A stretch of 64,000 nucleotides of DNA, taken from contig BDSL01000034.1 of the NCBI GenBank assembly GCA_003116995.1, positions 806,001 to 870,000 on the forward strand. The letters run 5' to 3'. Each line of letters starts with the position of its first letter. The stretch's first letter is position 1. This document shows positions 20,897-32,947 of this stretch, in pieces. This DNA is from Yamagishiella unicocca (Eukaryota > Chlorophyta > Chlorophyceae > Chlamydomonadales > Volvocaceae). The notes beneath the pieces were generated by a model that was given only the letters and a program-made list of their open reading frames with translations, was not told the origin of the DNA and did no database searches. The position numbers were made by a program, and so were the translations under genes.

Positions 20897-23806
20897 TTAA
20901 GAGTAGTTCTTCTGCAGGAAGGTGTCCAGCGGCTTGCCCAGGGCGTACACGATGAAGCCGATCTCGCGCAGCTTGGCGTGGTCCAGGATGTTGCGGCCGT
21001 CGAAGACGAACGCCGGCTTGACCATCTTGTCGTACATGGCCTGGTAGTCGTAAGACTTGAACTGGTCCCACTCGGTCATCACGCAGATGGCGTGCGCGCC
21101 GTCGGCAGCGGCGACGGCGTCCGGCACCACCTGGACGTTCTCCAGCATGTGGCTCGCCGAGCGGGAGTAGTTGGGGCGGTCCCACTCGAACTTGGGCGCC
21201 GAGAGGTCGCGGAAGATTTGCTCAGAGGTGACCTCCGGGTCGTACACGCAGACCTTGGCGCCATCGCGGATAAGGCCCTTGCAGACGTCAATGGCGGGGG
21301 TCTCGCGGGTGTCGCCGGTGTCCTTCTTGAAGGCGAAGCCAAAGATGGCGATCTTCTTCCGCGACACGGTGTTGAACATGGCGCCGATGACGCGCTCCAC
21401 GAAGCGCTGCTTCTGGTAGTCGTTCATCGACACCACCTGGAACCTGTGGGAGGGAAAGCAAACGCGAGGCGATACACAAGAGAGAGAGGATCGCGTCAGT
21501 ATCTGGACAGCTTGGAAGTTGCGCGCGGCAGGCCGCGGAAAAACGCCAGCGTGGATCCAGATTACTAGCGTTGTCCGTACCCACCACCCCATCAGCACCA
21601 ACCCAACCCGCCATTTGAGCTCCTAGATCCCTCACTGCGCAAGTTCGCTGCCCTTCCTTCCACCGCTACCTCCCCCCTCGCCCCGCACCCACCAGTACTC
21701 GGCGACCTCCTTGAGGCCCACCGTCTCGCACACGTAGCACAAGTTGAGGATGTCCTTCTGGAAGCAAGAGCCGCCGAAGCCCACCGAGGCGTTCAGGAAC
21801 TTGCCGCCGATGCGGCTGTCCGTGCCGATGGCGTGCGCCACCTGCGACACGTCAGCGCCGGTGGCCTCGCACAGCGCCGAGATGGCGTTGATGGAGGAGA
21901 TGCGCTGCGCCAGGAAGGCGTTGGCGGTCAGCTTGGCCAGCTCAGCCGACCACAGGTTGGCGGTCAGGATGCGCTCGGCGGGGATCCAGTGCGCGTACAC
22001 GGACACCAGGGTCTTGATGGCGATCTGGCCGCTCTCGGTGTCAGCGCCACCGATCAGGACCTGCGCGCCACGAACGGGGGAGGGATAACAGGTGAGGACA
22101 TAGAACCAAGTCGAGTCCACTCCGCAGCGCGCCCAGTGCTGCGGAGCCGACAGGCACGTGGTGGCTTTATGGATTGAGGGTTGCCCGCATATTGGATGTG
22201 GACACCGCCTGGCACGTATTGCGCACGACTACGCGAGGACTCACTCGGTCCGGCTTTTGCAGGTCCTCAATGGCCGTGCCCTCCGCCAGGAACTCGGGGT
22301 TGGACAGAATCTCGAAGTTAACGTTGGGGTCCAGGCAGTTGCGCTTGAGCACCTGACATCGACAAGCAGGGCAGCGGATCCGGGGGCGGGGGGGTGAAGG
22401 AAGTCCGAGGAGTGGCCATACATGCCAGACGGCTCGCTATGCGGGCCAGGCCTTGTCGCATGGTAAGCGCGTAGCATTTGGAAGGGACAGAACTGCACGC
22501 GTGTGCAGCCTCACGTTGAACACGAAAGCAGGCACAGTTGCAGTTGATACGGCCAGCTGCGTCGGTGCAAAGGGCTGTAGTGTTGCTCGCTCACCTTGCC
22601 AATAGCCTCAGCGGTCTTCACGGGCACAGTCGACTTCTCGACCACGATCTTGCTGCTGGTCGACACTGATGCAATGAGGCGGGCAGCGCCCTCCCAGTAG
22701 GTCAGGTCGGCAGCCCGGCCAGCGCCGATACCGGTGGTCTTCGTGGGCGTGTTGACACTGCACGGTGAAGGGGCCAAGGATGAGTAATGCCGATGCTTCG
22801 GGCATGAGCTGGATACGGTGGCGTGCCTCACCCTGGTACCCCCATGTAACTGAACAATTAAATTGACAGGAGCCGTTGTTCAACCTCCCGCAGAAATACC
22901 GCATCCCGTTCGCGTCTGTCTTGCTGCTCGCAACAAAGATTAAGCTGCCAGAATATCACTGGCTTACCTGACGAACACAATGTCGGCCTCGCCGACGTGC
23001 TTCTTGGTGTCCGTGGAGAAGAAGAGGTTGCGGCCGCGGCACTGCTGCACCACCTCAAGGAGGCCCGGCTCGTAAACTACGAAAGCACACGAGGGGAGCA
23101 CATAGTTCGGCAATTTGGGGGGGGAGCAACGAGCAAACAACTGGGGGCGGGGGCAGAGGCTTGCAACCCAACACAGAACTCTGGCCACTTACTCGGCAGC
23201 TTGTCGCTGTTCCACGCCTTGATGCGCTCCTCGTTGATGTCGACGACAACGACCTACGCGCAGAAACCCGAGGAATGCGGTCAGCCCATGTTCTGGGTGG
23301 TATGGAAGCAAGGGCTTGGCAACTCCCACAGAATACACCAGGGTTGATAGAGACTACCATTCATAGAAGCTCAAAGTTGCTTACTTCTATTTCAGGGCAG
23401 TGAAGCGCCACCACTGTTGGGCAAAAGGGGGAACGGGCATGAACGGTTCGATCAATTGCGCAGAAGTGTGGAAACCCACCGTTGCAAGTGTACAAGTGGG
23501 GACAACATACCCAGAATACCATTAAGCACATCCTTACACAGGCCATTTTTGGACAGAAGACATTGCACGCAACAGGGCAGGGTTCATATGATCGGCAACG
23601 GCTCGACCCAGAACGTGCGGACACGAGCTTCGCACACAGACTACCGAAGACACTTCCTTAGGCATATTCAGAGCCTTATAGCTGAGCGCGCACGAGTTCT
23701 ACGCAAAGTTCACGGGTCCAACTCCTCCGCATGAGTCGTCGGTGAAAGACTTACTGGCCATGGTGGGCCCACCGACATAGCCAGCGCCAATGCACGCAAT
23801 CTTCAT
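20897..23806 (-). CDS. UGD: UDP-glucose 6-dehydrogenase
   Basis: Eight exons on the minus strand, all in phase: 23806..23755, 23413..23385, 23253..23193, 23076..22968, 22757..22595, 22352..22245, 22060..21693, 21443..20897, giving 478 aa, the usual length. It starts [17 protein letters not shown], the Rossmann NAD-binding loop. The catalytic cysteine is residue 273 in [23 protein letters not shown] and [10 protein letters not shown] are further family blocks. The enzyme oxidises UDP-glucose to UDP-glucuronate with two NAD+ in the cytosol, feeding uronic acids and pentoses into cell-wall and matrix glycans. The second exon is only 29 bases, and its splice sites (AACAG|TGG and GAA|GTAAGC) restore the conserved [10 protein letters not shown]. 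The gene looks intact. Confidence 0.95.
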
Positions 23807-24072
23807 TTTGGCAATTGGGGAGGCTAAAATGAGGCAAGGTGGCGACGGCAAGGTGCAGCGATCAGCACAGCGACGGTGAGTGGAGCGATGTAAAGGCGCT
23901 AAGGAGTATGTGTATTGATACTCAGCTAAAGTACAAACACTACAGCAAATTGCCTCTTCTTATTGAGTCAGGGTCTGGTCAGGGTCTGCAGCAACTGCAA
24001 ATGCCGTACACCGGCTTCGGCTGGCGATGCAGTGCTTCGACCAGATCGCTTGCAAAATCGCAAAAATGGATT

Positions 24073-24077
24073 TTACA
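24073..24077 (-). terminator. Candidate polyadenylation signal TGTAA of the SWIM-RING-ZZ gene
   Basis: The plus strand reads TTACA, TGTAA on the gene's strand, about 240 bases beyond the stop codon at 24320. Confidence 0.45.
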
Positions 24078-24319
24078 ACAAGTGGAATGTGGGCAGGCGT
24101 TGCCTAGAGGGCTCCAAGCACTCGCTGTCTGTTGCGCTCAAGGACATGGCGAGGCAGAGCCCTGCTGCCGTTACCCTTTTTCAATTCCACGTTATTCTTC
24201 TCACAACAGACAGGCATCGCCTACACCACTCTCGTGCGCATAGCACCGCCTGTCGCTACCCGCAGATAGCGGGTCCCGGCGCATCATGTGCCAACCCACT
24301 CCGCCGACGTGTGCAGGCC

Positions 24320-27300
24320 CTATTGCAGGCTCATGTCCAACGTGTATGGCCTGTTGAACACAGGGTTGGCGTATGTGGTGAAGGATCCTTCCGCACGGTC
24401 GGGTCTTGGCACGGTTGGGTTGGCTGCCGTGCGTTGCTCCACCATGAACGCCGCCAACGTATCCTCAAGCGAGCCCGTCAGATCCAAGCCTCTCGCCGCA
24501 GCAGTCGCCGCTTCGGAAGGGCTCGCCTCCTCCTCAACGGTCAACATGCCCAAGGCACTACTCCGCATGCCAGTGGCACTGGTCCGTGTGCTGCACGCCG
24601 CCACACCCCCAAACCCCCCATACCCCTCAGCATGCGGCCCCCTGGGGCTCGCGGCCGGCGCGGCGCCACTATAACTCATCGCCAACGGCACGCCGCCACT
24701 ATAACTCATCGCCAGCGGCGCGCCGCCGCTGTAACTCTGCCCCACAGATGATGCGCCGCCATCCCTGGAGGGAGGTGCCTGCCGCTGCCGCATCGTATCC
24801 ATCCAGTCATCCATCGCATCCATCTTGACACTCGCCAGCAGCACGCTGTCCCTGCAACCCCGCGTCGGCGTCTCAACCTCCGGCGGCCACTGCGCCGCCG
24901 ACAAGTGGAAGCTTCGGCTGGCGCCGGGGCTGGCGTGGTGGGTGGGGCTGCAGCCGAGGCTGGCGTCCCCAGCGGCGCGGCTAGGGCCTCGGCTGCCGCC
25001 GACTCGTCGCCCGCTGGGACTGAGTGTGAAGCTCTGGCTGTGGCTCAGGCTATGACTCAGGCTGCGGCTGAAGCCCCGGTTCTCACCGTACATGTCGCTG
25101 ATGAGCTCGGAGGGTACCGTGTTGGGCCGCGAGCTGAAGAGGTGCAGGTGCGGGCTGACAGGGCCGCGGGGGAACTCCTCAGGCTGCTCGTCGTCCTCGT
25201 CACCGCCCCTGCCGCCGCTCCACTCCGCACCCTCACCAGCTTGCCCTTGGGCGATGACCCACTCGCCAGGCCCGATGGGGCCGGTGCCGCTGCCGGCGCC
25301 GTCGTGGAAACTCGCGCCGGGACCCGGGATATGGTGGCTGAAGGCGACGAGCAGATTATCGTCGTACTGTATGGTGCCGCCGTACGTCTCGTTGCCGTAC
25401 GGTTCCGGGCCGTAGGCGCCGCTGATGTACATGTTGCCGAGCGGCGAGGGCGCGGGCACTGCTGGTGCCAATGTTGGCGCCACCGCCGGCAGCGGCGTGG
25501 GCGGGGTCAGAGGGTGCGGCGCCATTGAGCGCGCGGTCACCGCTAGGCCCAGCCCCATAGGGCCCTGCGGCCCCGCGGAGTGCGTGCGGCGCAGGCCCGT
25601 CTGCTGCTGGTGTTGCTGGTGTTGCTGGTCGACGGGGGGGACGTAGCGTGGCGGTGGCCCCCGGTATCGCACTCCTTGTGGTCCTGCCGACAGCAGTGGT
25701 GCCAAAAAGAGGAGGGAATTGGGGGAGTGCGCGGCTCAGGGGAGGATGGTGGGAGAAACGAAGCCGCTGCTTCGCAGGCCAACCGAACAAGTCGAACAAC
25801 GCACCCACGCTGCTGCATTGCGTGCATACCCAGCAGGCCGGTACGTCCCCCCCTACACCCCACACGCACAACGCTCCCAGTCCCACACCGCCCCCCACAG
25901 CACCCTCCCCTCCCCTCCCCTCATCTCCCCGCCCCCGCCCACCTGACGGCTGCTGGCCCGTGGTGCTGTGAGCCCCCGTCGCACCGGGCTCCCCCGGCCC
26001 CGCCCGCCCGTGCGCAACCGGCGGCGGCGGCGGCCGACCCACGGGTCCGGGCGACGCTGGTTCCCCGTGGGGTACCACGCGGCCTTGCAGTACCAGGTCG
26101 GGGGGCTGCGGGGGGGCTGCGGCGGCCGCGTGCCCCGAGCTCGTTGTCGGGTGGGCCCACGCGACGGCGCTGATGTGGTGCGGCCGAGCGGACAGGCCGG
26201 GGCGGCCCGGCACCTGGCCGTTCGGGCGCGGCGGGTGGCGGGGGGGCATGTTGGACGGGGCGTGCTGCCGGGAAGATGCCGCGGCGACGCTGCTGGGACC
26301 TGCAAAGAGGGGGGGGGCCACGGGGGACAGGCGGGAATCGACAGGAAGCGTGTGCGAGGAGAGGTGAGGCATGGCTTCGGTACGAGAAGACGTGAGAATA
26401 TTTCAGGGGAGGGTGCTGGCGTGGATGGGCTAGCTAAATGCCAAGGCACGGGCTCACCTGGCCCGGCGGCCTCGCCCTGCTGCCCGCCCATGCTGAGCTG
26501 CACGCCAGCCAGCCCCAGGTTTAGCTCGCCGCTGGGGCCGCCGCCGCCGGTCTCGGGCGCCGGCCGGTCGTGCACGGTGGACCGGGTGCGCCGTACCACC
26601 ACCGGCCGAGACGGCTGGCCGGGAGCCACTCGGCGGACCTGCCCAGGGAGGCGGACAAATAAGTATTCCGGTTACGGTATAATCCATCGAAACAGCGCGC
26701 AACGAAATAGCGCCTTGGAAAGCCGATCTGGTAGGGGGCATTGCGACGAGCGAGGGGCAGGGGTCGGTACACGCTGCGAGGAAGGAAGGGTCGCACCTCC
26801 CCCATTGGGTCGCACCTCCCGCGGGCGGCTGCAGGCGCAGGAGTGCAAGATGGCACGCTACGTGTGGAGTGCGACCGGGATCAGGGGACCACGGGTTTCC
26901 TCCTGCCCCACCCCCACCCCCACCCCCACCCCACCGTCATAACGATTCACTCACCAGCAGGTCAGCAATGTCCAGGGGGGCATGCGGCGCGCCTGGCCCC
27001 AGAGCCGCGCCCGCCGGGCCCACGGTCAGGCCCTCCACAGCCAGCAGGGGCCGCCGTTGCGCCAGGCGGGCCTCCAGGGAGGGCGGCGGCGGGTGTTCAT
27101 CGGGCGGGGCGCGAGGGGCACCACCGGCCCTCGCCACGGTCGTGCCGCGCACCGGGTGCCTGCGGGATCGCCGAAAACACGAGGGGAGGGGCAGGGAAGC
27201 CGGGGGTTCACACCGAAACACGTAGGCCGATACATCAAGAGGAAGGAAACCTCGAACAAGGACGCAGGCCGGGGGGCGGGCGCCGAACAGATGAGGGAGC

Positions 27301-30300
27301 GCAAGGAAAACCCGTTTCCGAGTAAAAGACCGGGTGAGGGCAGGGCGCGGAGGTGTGCGGCATTTGGTGGCGATCTGGGCGCGCCGGCTTCATACAAAGC
27401 GACCAAAGCACCCAAAGGCGGCGAGCTGCACACCTGGATCCCGCAGGGCCTGCGCCAGCCCCCGGCCGCGGGGGGGTCGTGTGCGGCTGCTGCTGCTGCT
27501 GCCCCAGCAACCCAACCACCAGCGCATCCCGACCGGGGCCGACGCCACTCGCTGCCACCGCCATCACCGCGCCGCCGCCGCCGCCGCCTGCGCCTTCGGC
27601 CAGACCCTCGCCGTCGCCATGTCCGTCGCTCTCCGCTCCCGCGGGGCCGCTGCCGACGCCGTCTGGCAGGCCGTGGGAGTGGGTGCGCTGCGCCAGGTGC
27701 GTGTTAGAGTGTCGGGGGGACGTCTGGGAGGTGCTGCCCGCGCCCCCCGGCGGCAAGGCCAGTCGCGCGATGGGCAGGGCTGTCGGCATCATCGTGGGTC
27801 GCTCCGCGGGTGCGCCGAAGGACTTGGGCGTGTCCTTGACCGCAAAGGGGTGCTGCGGGTGGTGGCCGCCGTCGAAGCAGCCGTCGCACAGGTCAAAGTC
27901 CGAGCAGATGAGGCAGCGGAAGCGCTTGCCAATCAGCGGCGCCTGAGGAGAGGGGAGGGAGGGGAAGTGGGGCGGGTTGGGAGGGGAGGGAGGGGAGGCG
28001 GGGACGGTGGTGGAGGGTCCGGGTCGGGCGGGGCGGGGATGCCAGGTTGGGCGGAGGGGAAAGATGCGTGCGCCTGCATTGTTTCATTCCGTGTGAAGAG
28101 CTGGAATTAATTGCCAACGGGCGTTGTGCCTTGACGTACGGAGGGGCGGGGGCATGCGAGGAAACCCGTAGCTTGGCTCCGAAGGGTAAGACCGATCAGA
28201 AAACGTCTGGTACAGTCGTCTGGGAAATCGATCTGCATGCTGGAGAACTAGGTTCCAGTAAATTAATCCCGAAGGTCGCCTGTCGCCTCCGGTTGCTATG
28301 TCTAGACGAACGTCGACAAGGACCTCGAGCGGGGAGGAGCGGGGAGGAGCGGGGAGGCGGTCCCCTCATGCGAGGCAAGCATGCCACAACACGTCAACAG
28401 GTAATCTGCGCAGTGCTGTAGTGCACTCGACGAGGTTGGTTGCGGGCGTGGTGCATGGGCCGCCAGCAGGGATACCCCCCCATGCAACCTCTCTTCCTTC
28501 CCTCTCTCCCCCGCCCCCTGTAACCTATCGACACGCGGATGCACGTGTGCTCAGCCCCCCCACCCCTTTTCCACAACACGCGTTTCCCCGCCACCCCCAG
28601 CAGCCGCCATGCTGGTCTCTTACCGCCACGCTGAGCCCCTAGCGCCCCACGGGTCTCCCTCGATCCCCCCCCACACACACCTTCTTGCAGGCGCCGCAGT
28701 GCGTGCCGTAGTGCACGTCTTTCCGCTCTTCGCGCGTCTTGCGCTTGGGCGGGGGCGGCCGCCACTTGAAGTCACCCCAGTCGGAGCGGCACAGCGGGCA
28801 GGTGAGCTCCTTGCCCAGGGACTGCACCTGGTGCTCCATCCACACGCTGCGGCCGGGGTGAGGGGTGAGGGATGAGGGGTGAGGGGAGCTGGCGGGTTGA
28901 CACCAGTGCGTGCGTAGCCACCCTCGCCAAACCACAAAGCCACTGCGTCAAATACACTAGGTTACCAGGTTACCAGAAACTCCTGTCCGTCAGTTTCAAC
29001 AGCTGCAGTCAAGGAGGCTAGCGCACAAGCCCACCCGACAAACACCGCCCCCACCCACTAGCGCCGTGCTGAGCGCCTCCATACCCCCCGCTGGATCCGC
29101 GGATTCTCTTTACCCCCCCTGGATCCGCGGATTCTATTTACCCCCCCCCCTGGATCCGCGGATTCTATTTACCCCCCCCCCCCCGCCGCGCCGCGCCGCT
29201 CCTCCAGCCCCCCCGGTCGTGACCCCCGCCGCATCACCTACCCCATGCATTTGCCGTGGACGTTCCGGCCGCAGCTGAACCTGCACCACACCAGGTTGTC
29301 CATATCCTGGCCAACCATCTCCTGTGGGGTGCGGACGTGGGCGGCGTAAGGCGGGTTACAGCGGGCAGGTCGGCGCGCCGCCCCGGGCAGCGGTGGCAGG
29401 CATCAGGGGATGCTGCGCAGCGACAACGACCGGGCCGTACGCTCGTCCAGCCGCCTGCAGGAAGGGCCCGCCGCCACCGCCGCCGCCACCCAGGAAGTCG
29501 TGCGCCTGTGTGGGCTGCCACGCCTGAGCCCGCTCAGGCCCGCCTGAGCCCGCTCAGGCCCGCCTGAGCCCGCTCAAGTAACACACCCCCGGCTGGAGGG
29601 GCCGCCAAGCGAAGCTACAGCCGCGCGCCGACAGACGTGAGCAGTGCCGACTTGCTCCGGAGCAGCTGCAGGTCATACGTGTTATATGTTACGTGTTCCT
29701 GACCTAGCCATAGGAGGGCGCCGTAACGACAGCGCCGGATCACCGCGCGGAGGTGCGTCCGCCGCCTGGCATCCCCCGCCAGCACCACCACTACCACTAC
29801 CGTGTCTAACTGGCTGAGCCGCCCACGCCCACCCGCGAGCATGCGGTGCGCCCCACCACACCCTGCAGGCGTCGCCGCCTACCTCATAGCAGATGGGGCA
29901 GGGATCCTCCTGCGGAACAAAACAGGCAGCAGCAGCAACGTTGGCAGCAGCAGCGTTGGCAGCGTTGGCAGCATTGGCAGCATTGCAGCGTTGGCAGCGT
30001 TGGTAGCATTGGCAGCGTTGGTAGCGTTGGCAGCATGGGCAGCATGGGCAGCATGGGCAGCAACAGCATGATAAGCAAAGCACCGAGAGCGTGTGTTTTA
30101 TAGATGCTGTGCGTGTGTGTGTGTGTGTGTGTGTGTGCGTGTGCGCAGCGAGATGGGTCAGACGGGTGGGATGGGGTGATCAAGACACGAAGGCGTCGGG
30201 ACCCCGCACGGTCGCGGCCAGTTCCTTGCGCGTGTGGCACCAAGGCACCTCGCGCGTCGGGGTCAGCCGGCGGTCGCATTGCGTGCGCGATGCCCCAACC

Positions 30301-32451
30301 CGACCCCCGCACACCCGCAGCACCAGCTGCTGCTGCCAGGACTCCGTACTCCGTGTTCGTGCAGTGCAAGAGAGCCACTACCCCCCTGGGCTTCTCGCCC
30401 AAGAGCCGCGGCCGCATCCGTTTCCGCATCCGCGCAATGCGGCCCGTAAAGCGTCCTGCCCCTGCGTGTATTCGATCCCCCCAGCCTCTGCCCACTGCAA
30501 CGCAGCCCCCTCCCTCTCTTTCTTCCTCCTAGTATACGGGATATTTCTCCGATATTTGTCAGGCCGGGCCTCGAACCCGCACACCTCCCCCGGACTACCC
30601 GGGATCATCATTCGATTCCAAGCAGCCGACCCACGGGTTTCCTCTCCACCCCCCGCCCGCCCGCCCGCCCTCCTGCCCCGCCGCACCTCGTCCACCTCCT
30701 TCCGCTTAACCTGCCCCGCCGGCGTCTTTTCAGCTGCGGGCCGGGTCCTGGTCGCCTCCTGCGGGGGCCGCTCCGGCTGCATGGAGCACCGCAACACCTC
30801 CTCCAGTTCGCGATCTGAGCCGCCGCCGGGACGGTGGCACGGGGTGGGTATGCGAGGAAAGCCGTGGGTCGTTGGGAGGGATAAAGCAGACGGCCGAGGA
30901 CAGTACGCGATGATGGCTGACGATCGGTGGGCCCGCCCGTCAACCCTAGCGAGTCCCAACTACCTACCCACTCGCCCACATACCCGCCAACGGTCGTTGG
31001 TTATCTGGTGAACTCCCTCACCCCTCACCCACCCCCTTAGCTTTCCCCACCACCCACCCATCCGGGTTTCGCTTTCGTACACGGGATTTACCCACCCAGC
31101 CACCCGCCGATCCACCCACGCCCCCAGCCATCCAGCCATCCACACACCGCTGAACGACAGCTGCCACAGGAGCGGGTTGCTGACGGGCACCCGCAGCACC
31201 TTGATCATAACGAACAGCGTGTGGAGGCATACCTCCTTGCAAGTGCCGTTGGCTCCCACTGGGGAGCTGGTTGCGCGGGAGGGAGGGAGGGTGTATACAA
31301 ACCGTTTACGCAACGGGGCAGGGAACGGGGCGGGGGGGAGGGTGTATACAAACCGTTTTACGCAACGGGGCAGGGAACGGGGCGGGAGGGAGGGGGGTCG
31401 GGCACCGGGATGGGAGGGGATTGGCGGGACGCGGAACGGGAGGCGGTTGCAAGGGAAACACGTGTGCGAGGAAGAAGCCGTACGGGACGAGAGGCGGTGG
31501 GCGGCGGTGGCGGCTGGCGTGGGAGGCGCGCGACGACCGCTCACGCGCACGCAGACGGAGTAGGTCGGGTGGGTGGGTCAGCTGGGTAACTGCGGGGTGG
31601 AAAATGGTGGTGGTGGTGGTGGTGGTGGTGGTGGTGGTGGTGGTGGTAGTGGTGGTGGTGGTGGTGGTGGTGGTAGTGGTGGTGGTGGTGGTGGTGGCGG
31701 CCGCGGCCATGGCGGTGGTGTTGTGTGCTCCCTGACCTAGCCCAACCCTCACGCCAACATGGCGCACCCCCTAGGAGCCGCACTGAGGTCCGGGAAGGGC
31801 GCTTTCTGGAAGGCCATCAGGGCCGCCTGTGCACTGAGGCACCTGGGTGTGTGGTGGCAGGGGCGGCCGTGGTGGCACGGGCGGCCGTGCGCTCCCGAGG
31901 TCACCCGCACTTAAAGGCCCCTCCTTACCCGCCGGAGGCCCCCCCGCCTCCGGACGCACCGGGGGGCCGGTGACACCCGACCTGCCGTGGCGTGACCGTT
32001 CGTCTCCCAGTCTGCGCAGCCCGCCCAACGGCCCCCCAGCAGCCCGCAAAGTTGCTCACCATGAGCAGCTAATGCGCGAGCCGATTTGTACTTTGCGCTT
32101 GACCTCGCTCCCCTCCTCTCGTACTAGGAAGGACGTTGGTCCGGGCCGGTGTACGAGGAAGAGCTGCACGGTGCCCACCGTCTGCAGGAGTTCCACCACC
32201 TCCTGCGGGACCAGTCCAGTTGGGGTGGTCAAGCGGCAGCGTCCGTGGTTCAGGCGCGTCGCGGCGCGCCTATGTTGAGCACTGTCCGTACACTGCCATA
32301 ACAACCGTGGTCTCTGGGTCCCCGCCCCGCTAGCTGTGACACCCGCAATCCGCAAAGGACAACAGAAGATAAGGAATGCTGTCAGATATGAGCCGGGAAG
32401 CCGTGGCCGACGACGTGGTAAGGGAAGCTGCGTTGTGGTGTTATAGGACAT
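24320..32451 (-). CDS. SWIM-RING-ZZ protein, ZSWIM2-like ubiquitin ligase
   Basis: Eleven exons, all phases consistent: 32451..32060, 31266..31148, 30814..30687, 29909..29883, 29321..29242, 28846..28681, 27942..27434, 27159..26955, 26638..26458, 26299..25943, 25683..24320, giving 1175 aa. The SWIM motif is CSC at residues 129-131 with CLH in exon 2. A RING follows: CPICYE in a 27-base microexon, WCRFSCGRNVHGKC, then CPLCRSDW. A ZZ finger follows: HYGTHCGACKK, then FRCLICSDFDLCDGCF. This order is that of animal ZSWIM2/MEX, an E3 ubiquitin ligase. The C-terminal 700 residues are low-complexity Pro, Gly and Ser; a second RING, present in ZSWIM2, was not found. The first exon before about residue 80 is unconserved, so the start is less sure. 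Introns hold several tandem repeats. Confidence 0.85.
29090..29180 (+). repeat. Roughly 30-bp tandem repeat, three copies, in an intron
   Basis: CTGGATCCGCGGATTC, then TNTTTACCCCCC, is repeated three times. A related piece (GATTCGCGGATTCTCTTATC) occurs alone at 37231-37250 in an antiporter intron, so it may belong to a dispersed intron repeat. Confidence 0.8.
29521..29577 (+). repeat. 20-bp tandem repeat, nearly three copies
   Basis: GCCTGAGCCCGCTCAGGCCC is repeated. Each unit is itself partly palindromic (CCTGAGCCCGCTCAGG). It lies in an intron of the SWIM-RING-ZZ gene. Confidence 0.85.
29938..30062 (+). repeat. GGCAGCGTT-type 9-bp tandem array
   Basis: About a dozen degenerate copies of GTTGGCAGC, ending in three TGGGCAGCA copies. 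It lies in the 777-base intron just upstream of the 27-base RING microexon. Confidence 0.85.
30104..30146 (+). repeat. GT microsatellite
   Basis: About 14 uninterrupted GT units, then mixed GCGT. It lies in the same intron as the preceding array. Confidence 0.95.
31604..31697 (+). repeat. TGG microsatellite
   Basis: About 30 TGG units, with two TAG interruptions, in intron 1 of the SWIM-RING-ZZ gene. This intron separates the two halves of the SWIM zinc-binding motif. Confidence 0.95.
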
Positions 32452-32947
32452 ATTGTTAAGGCCGGGTCACACCTGCGGTGGTTTCGACCGCCAAGGAGAC
32501 ACGCGTTCGGCCATAATAAGATAGTAAGTATGGCCTTGACGCAACTATCTACAAGGCCAACGGATACATGGCGAAGCGCTGAGCTCGCATATTCACCAGT
32601 TGCACTGTAAAGTTCATATTATTAGTCTCCGTGTTATAAAGAATACCGTCAGGTAATTAAGGAAGGTTTTCGCCAGGACTTGCCAATGTGTAGTACGAGC
32701 AGCACGAGCAGGCATTGCCAAAGCCCCAATAGCATGCTGTGCTGTTCTGACATTCAGGGATTGTCAGTTTGCTTCGGCATTCCCGGCACTCTTAGCTGGG
32801 AACTTACATCGCTAGGACCTGTGGAGTGCCGCCTGCGAGGGAGACTGCAACTCCAAGCCTGATAGAGAAATGGCCGACAGGTTTCCTCCTCCTCCTATGA
32901 AGGCGACACAGGTGCGGCTTTGGCGCTGAGGTCCCCAGTCCGCAAGC
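32452..32947. promoter_or_regulatory. Divergent promoter between the SWIM-RING-ZZ and NDUFB7 genes
   Basis: Start codons lie 496 bases apart, pointing away from each other. The interval is less GC-rich than the genes. No specific box could be assigned. Confidence 0.5.

Noticed and set aside
23839..24243. 134-codon plus-strand frame
   Set aside because: It overlaps the UGD 5' leader and the 3' flank of the SWIM-RING-ZZ gene, has no motif, and lacks a neighbouring exon.
25968..26942. 324-codon plus-strand frame
   Set aside because: It is the complement of exons of the SWIM-RING-ZZ gene and their introns, dominated by Arg and Gly.
29884..30495. Extra minus-strand exon (RIARMRKRMRPRLLGEK) between the SWIM and RING exons
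   Set aside because: Direct joining of 30687 to 29909 gives the conserved continuous linker into the RING in phase, so this stretch is best read as intron.
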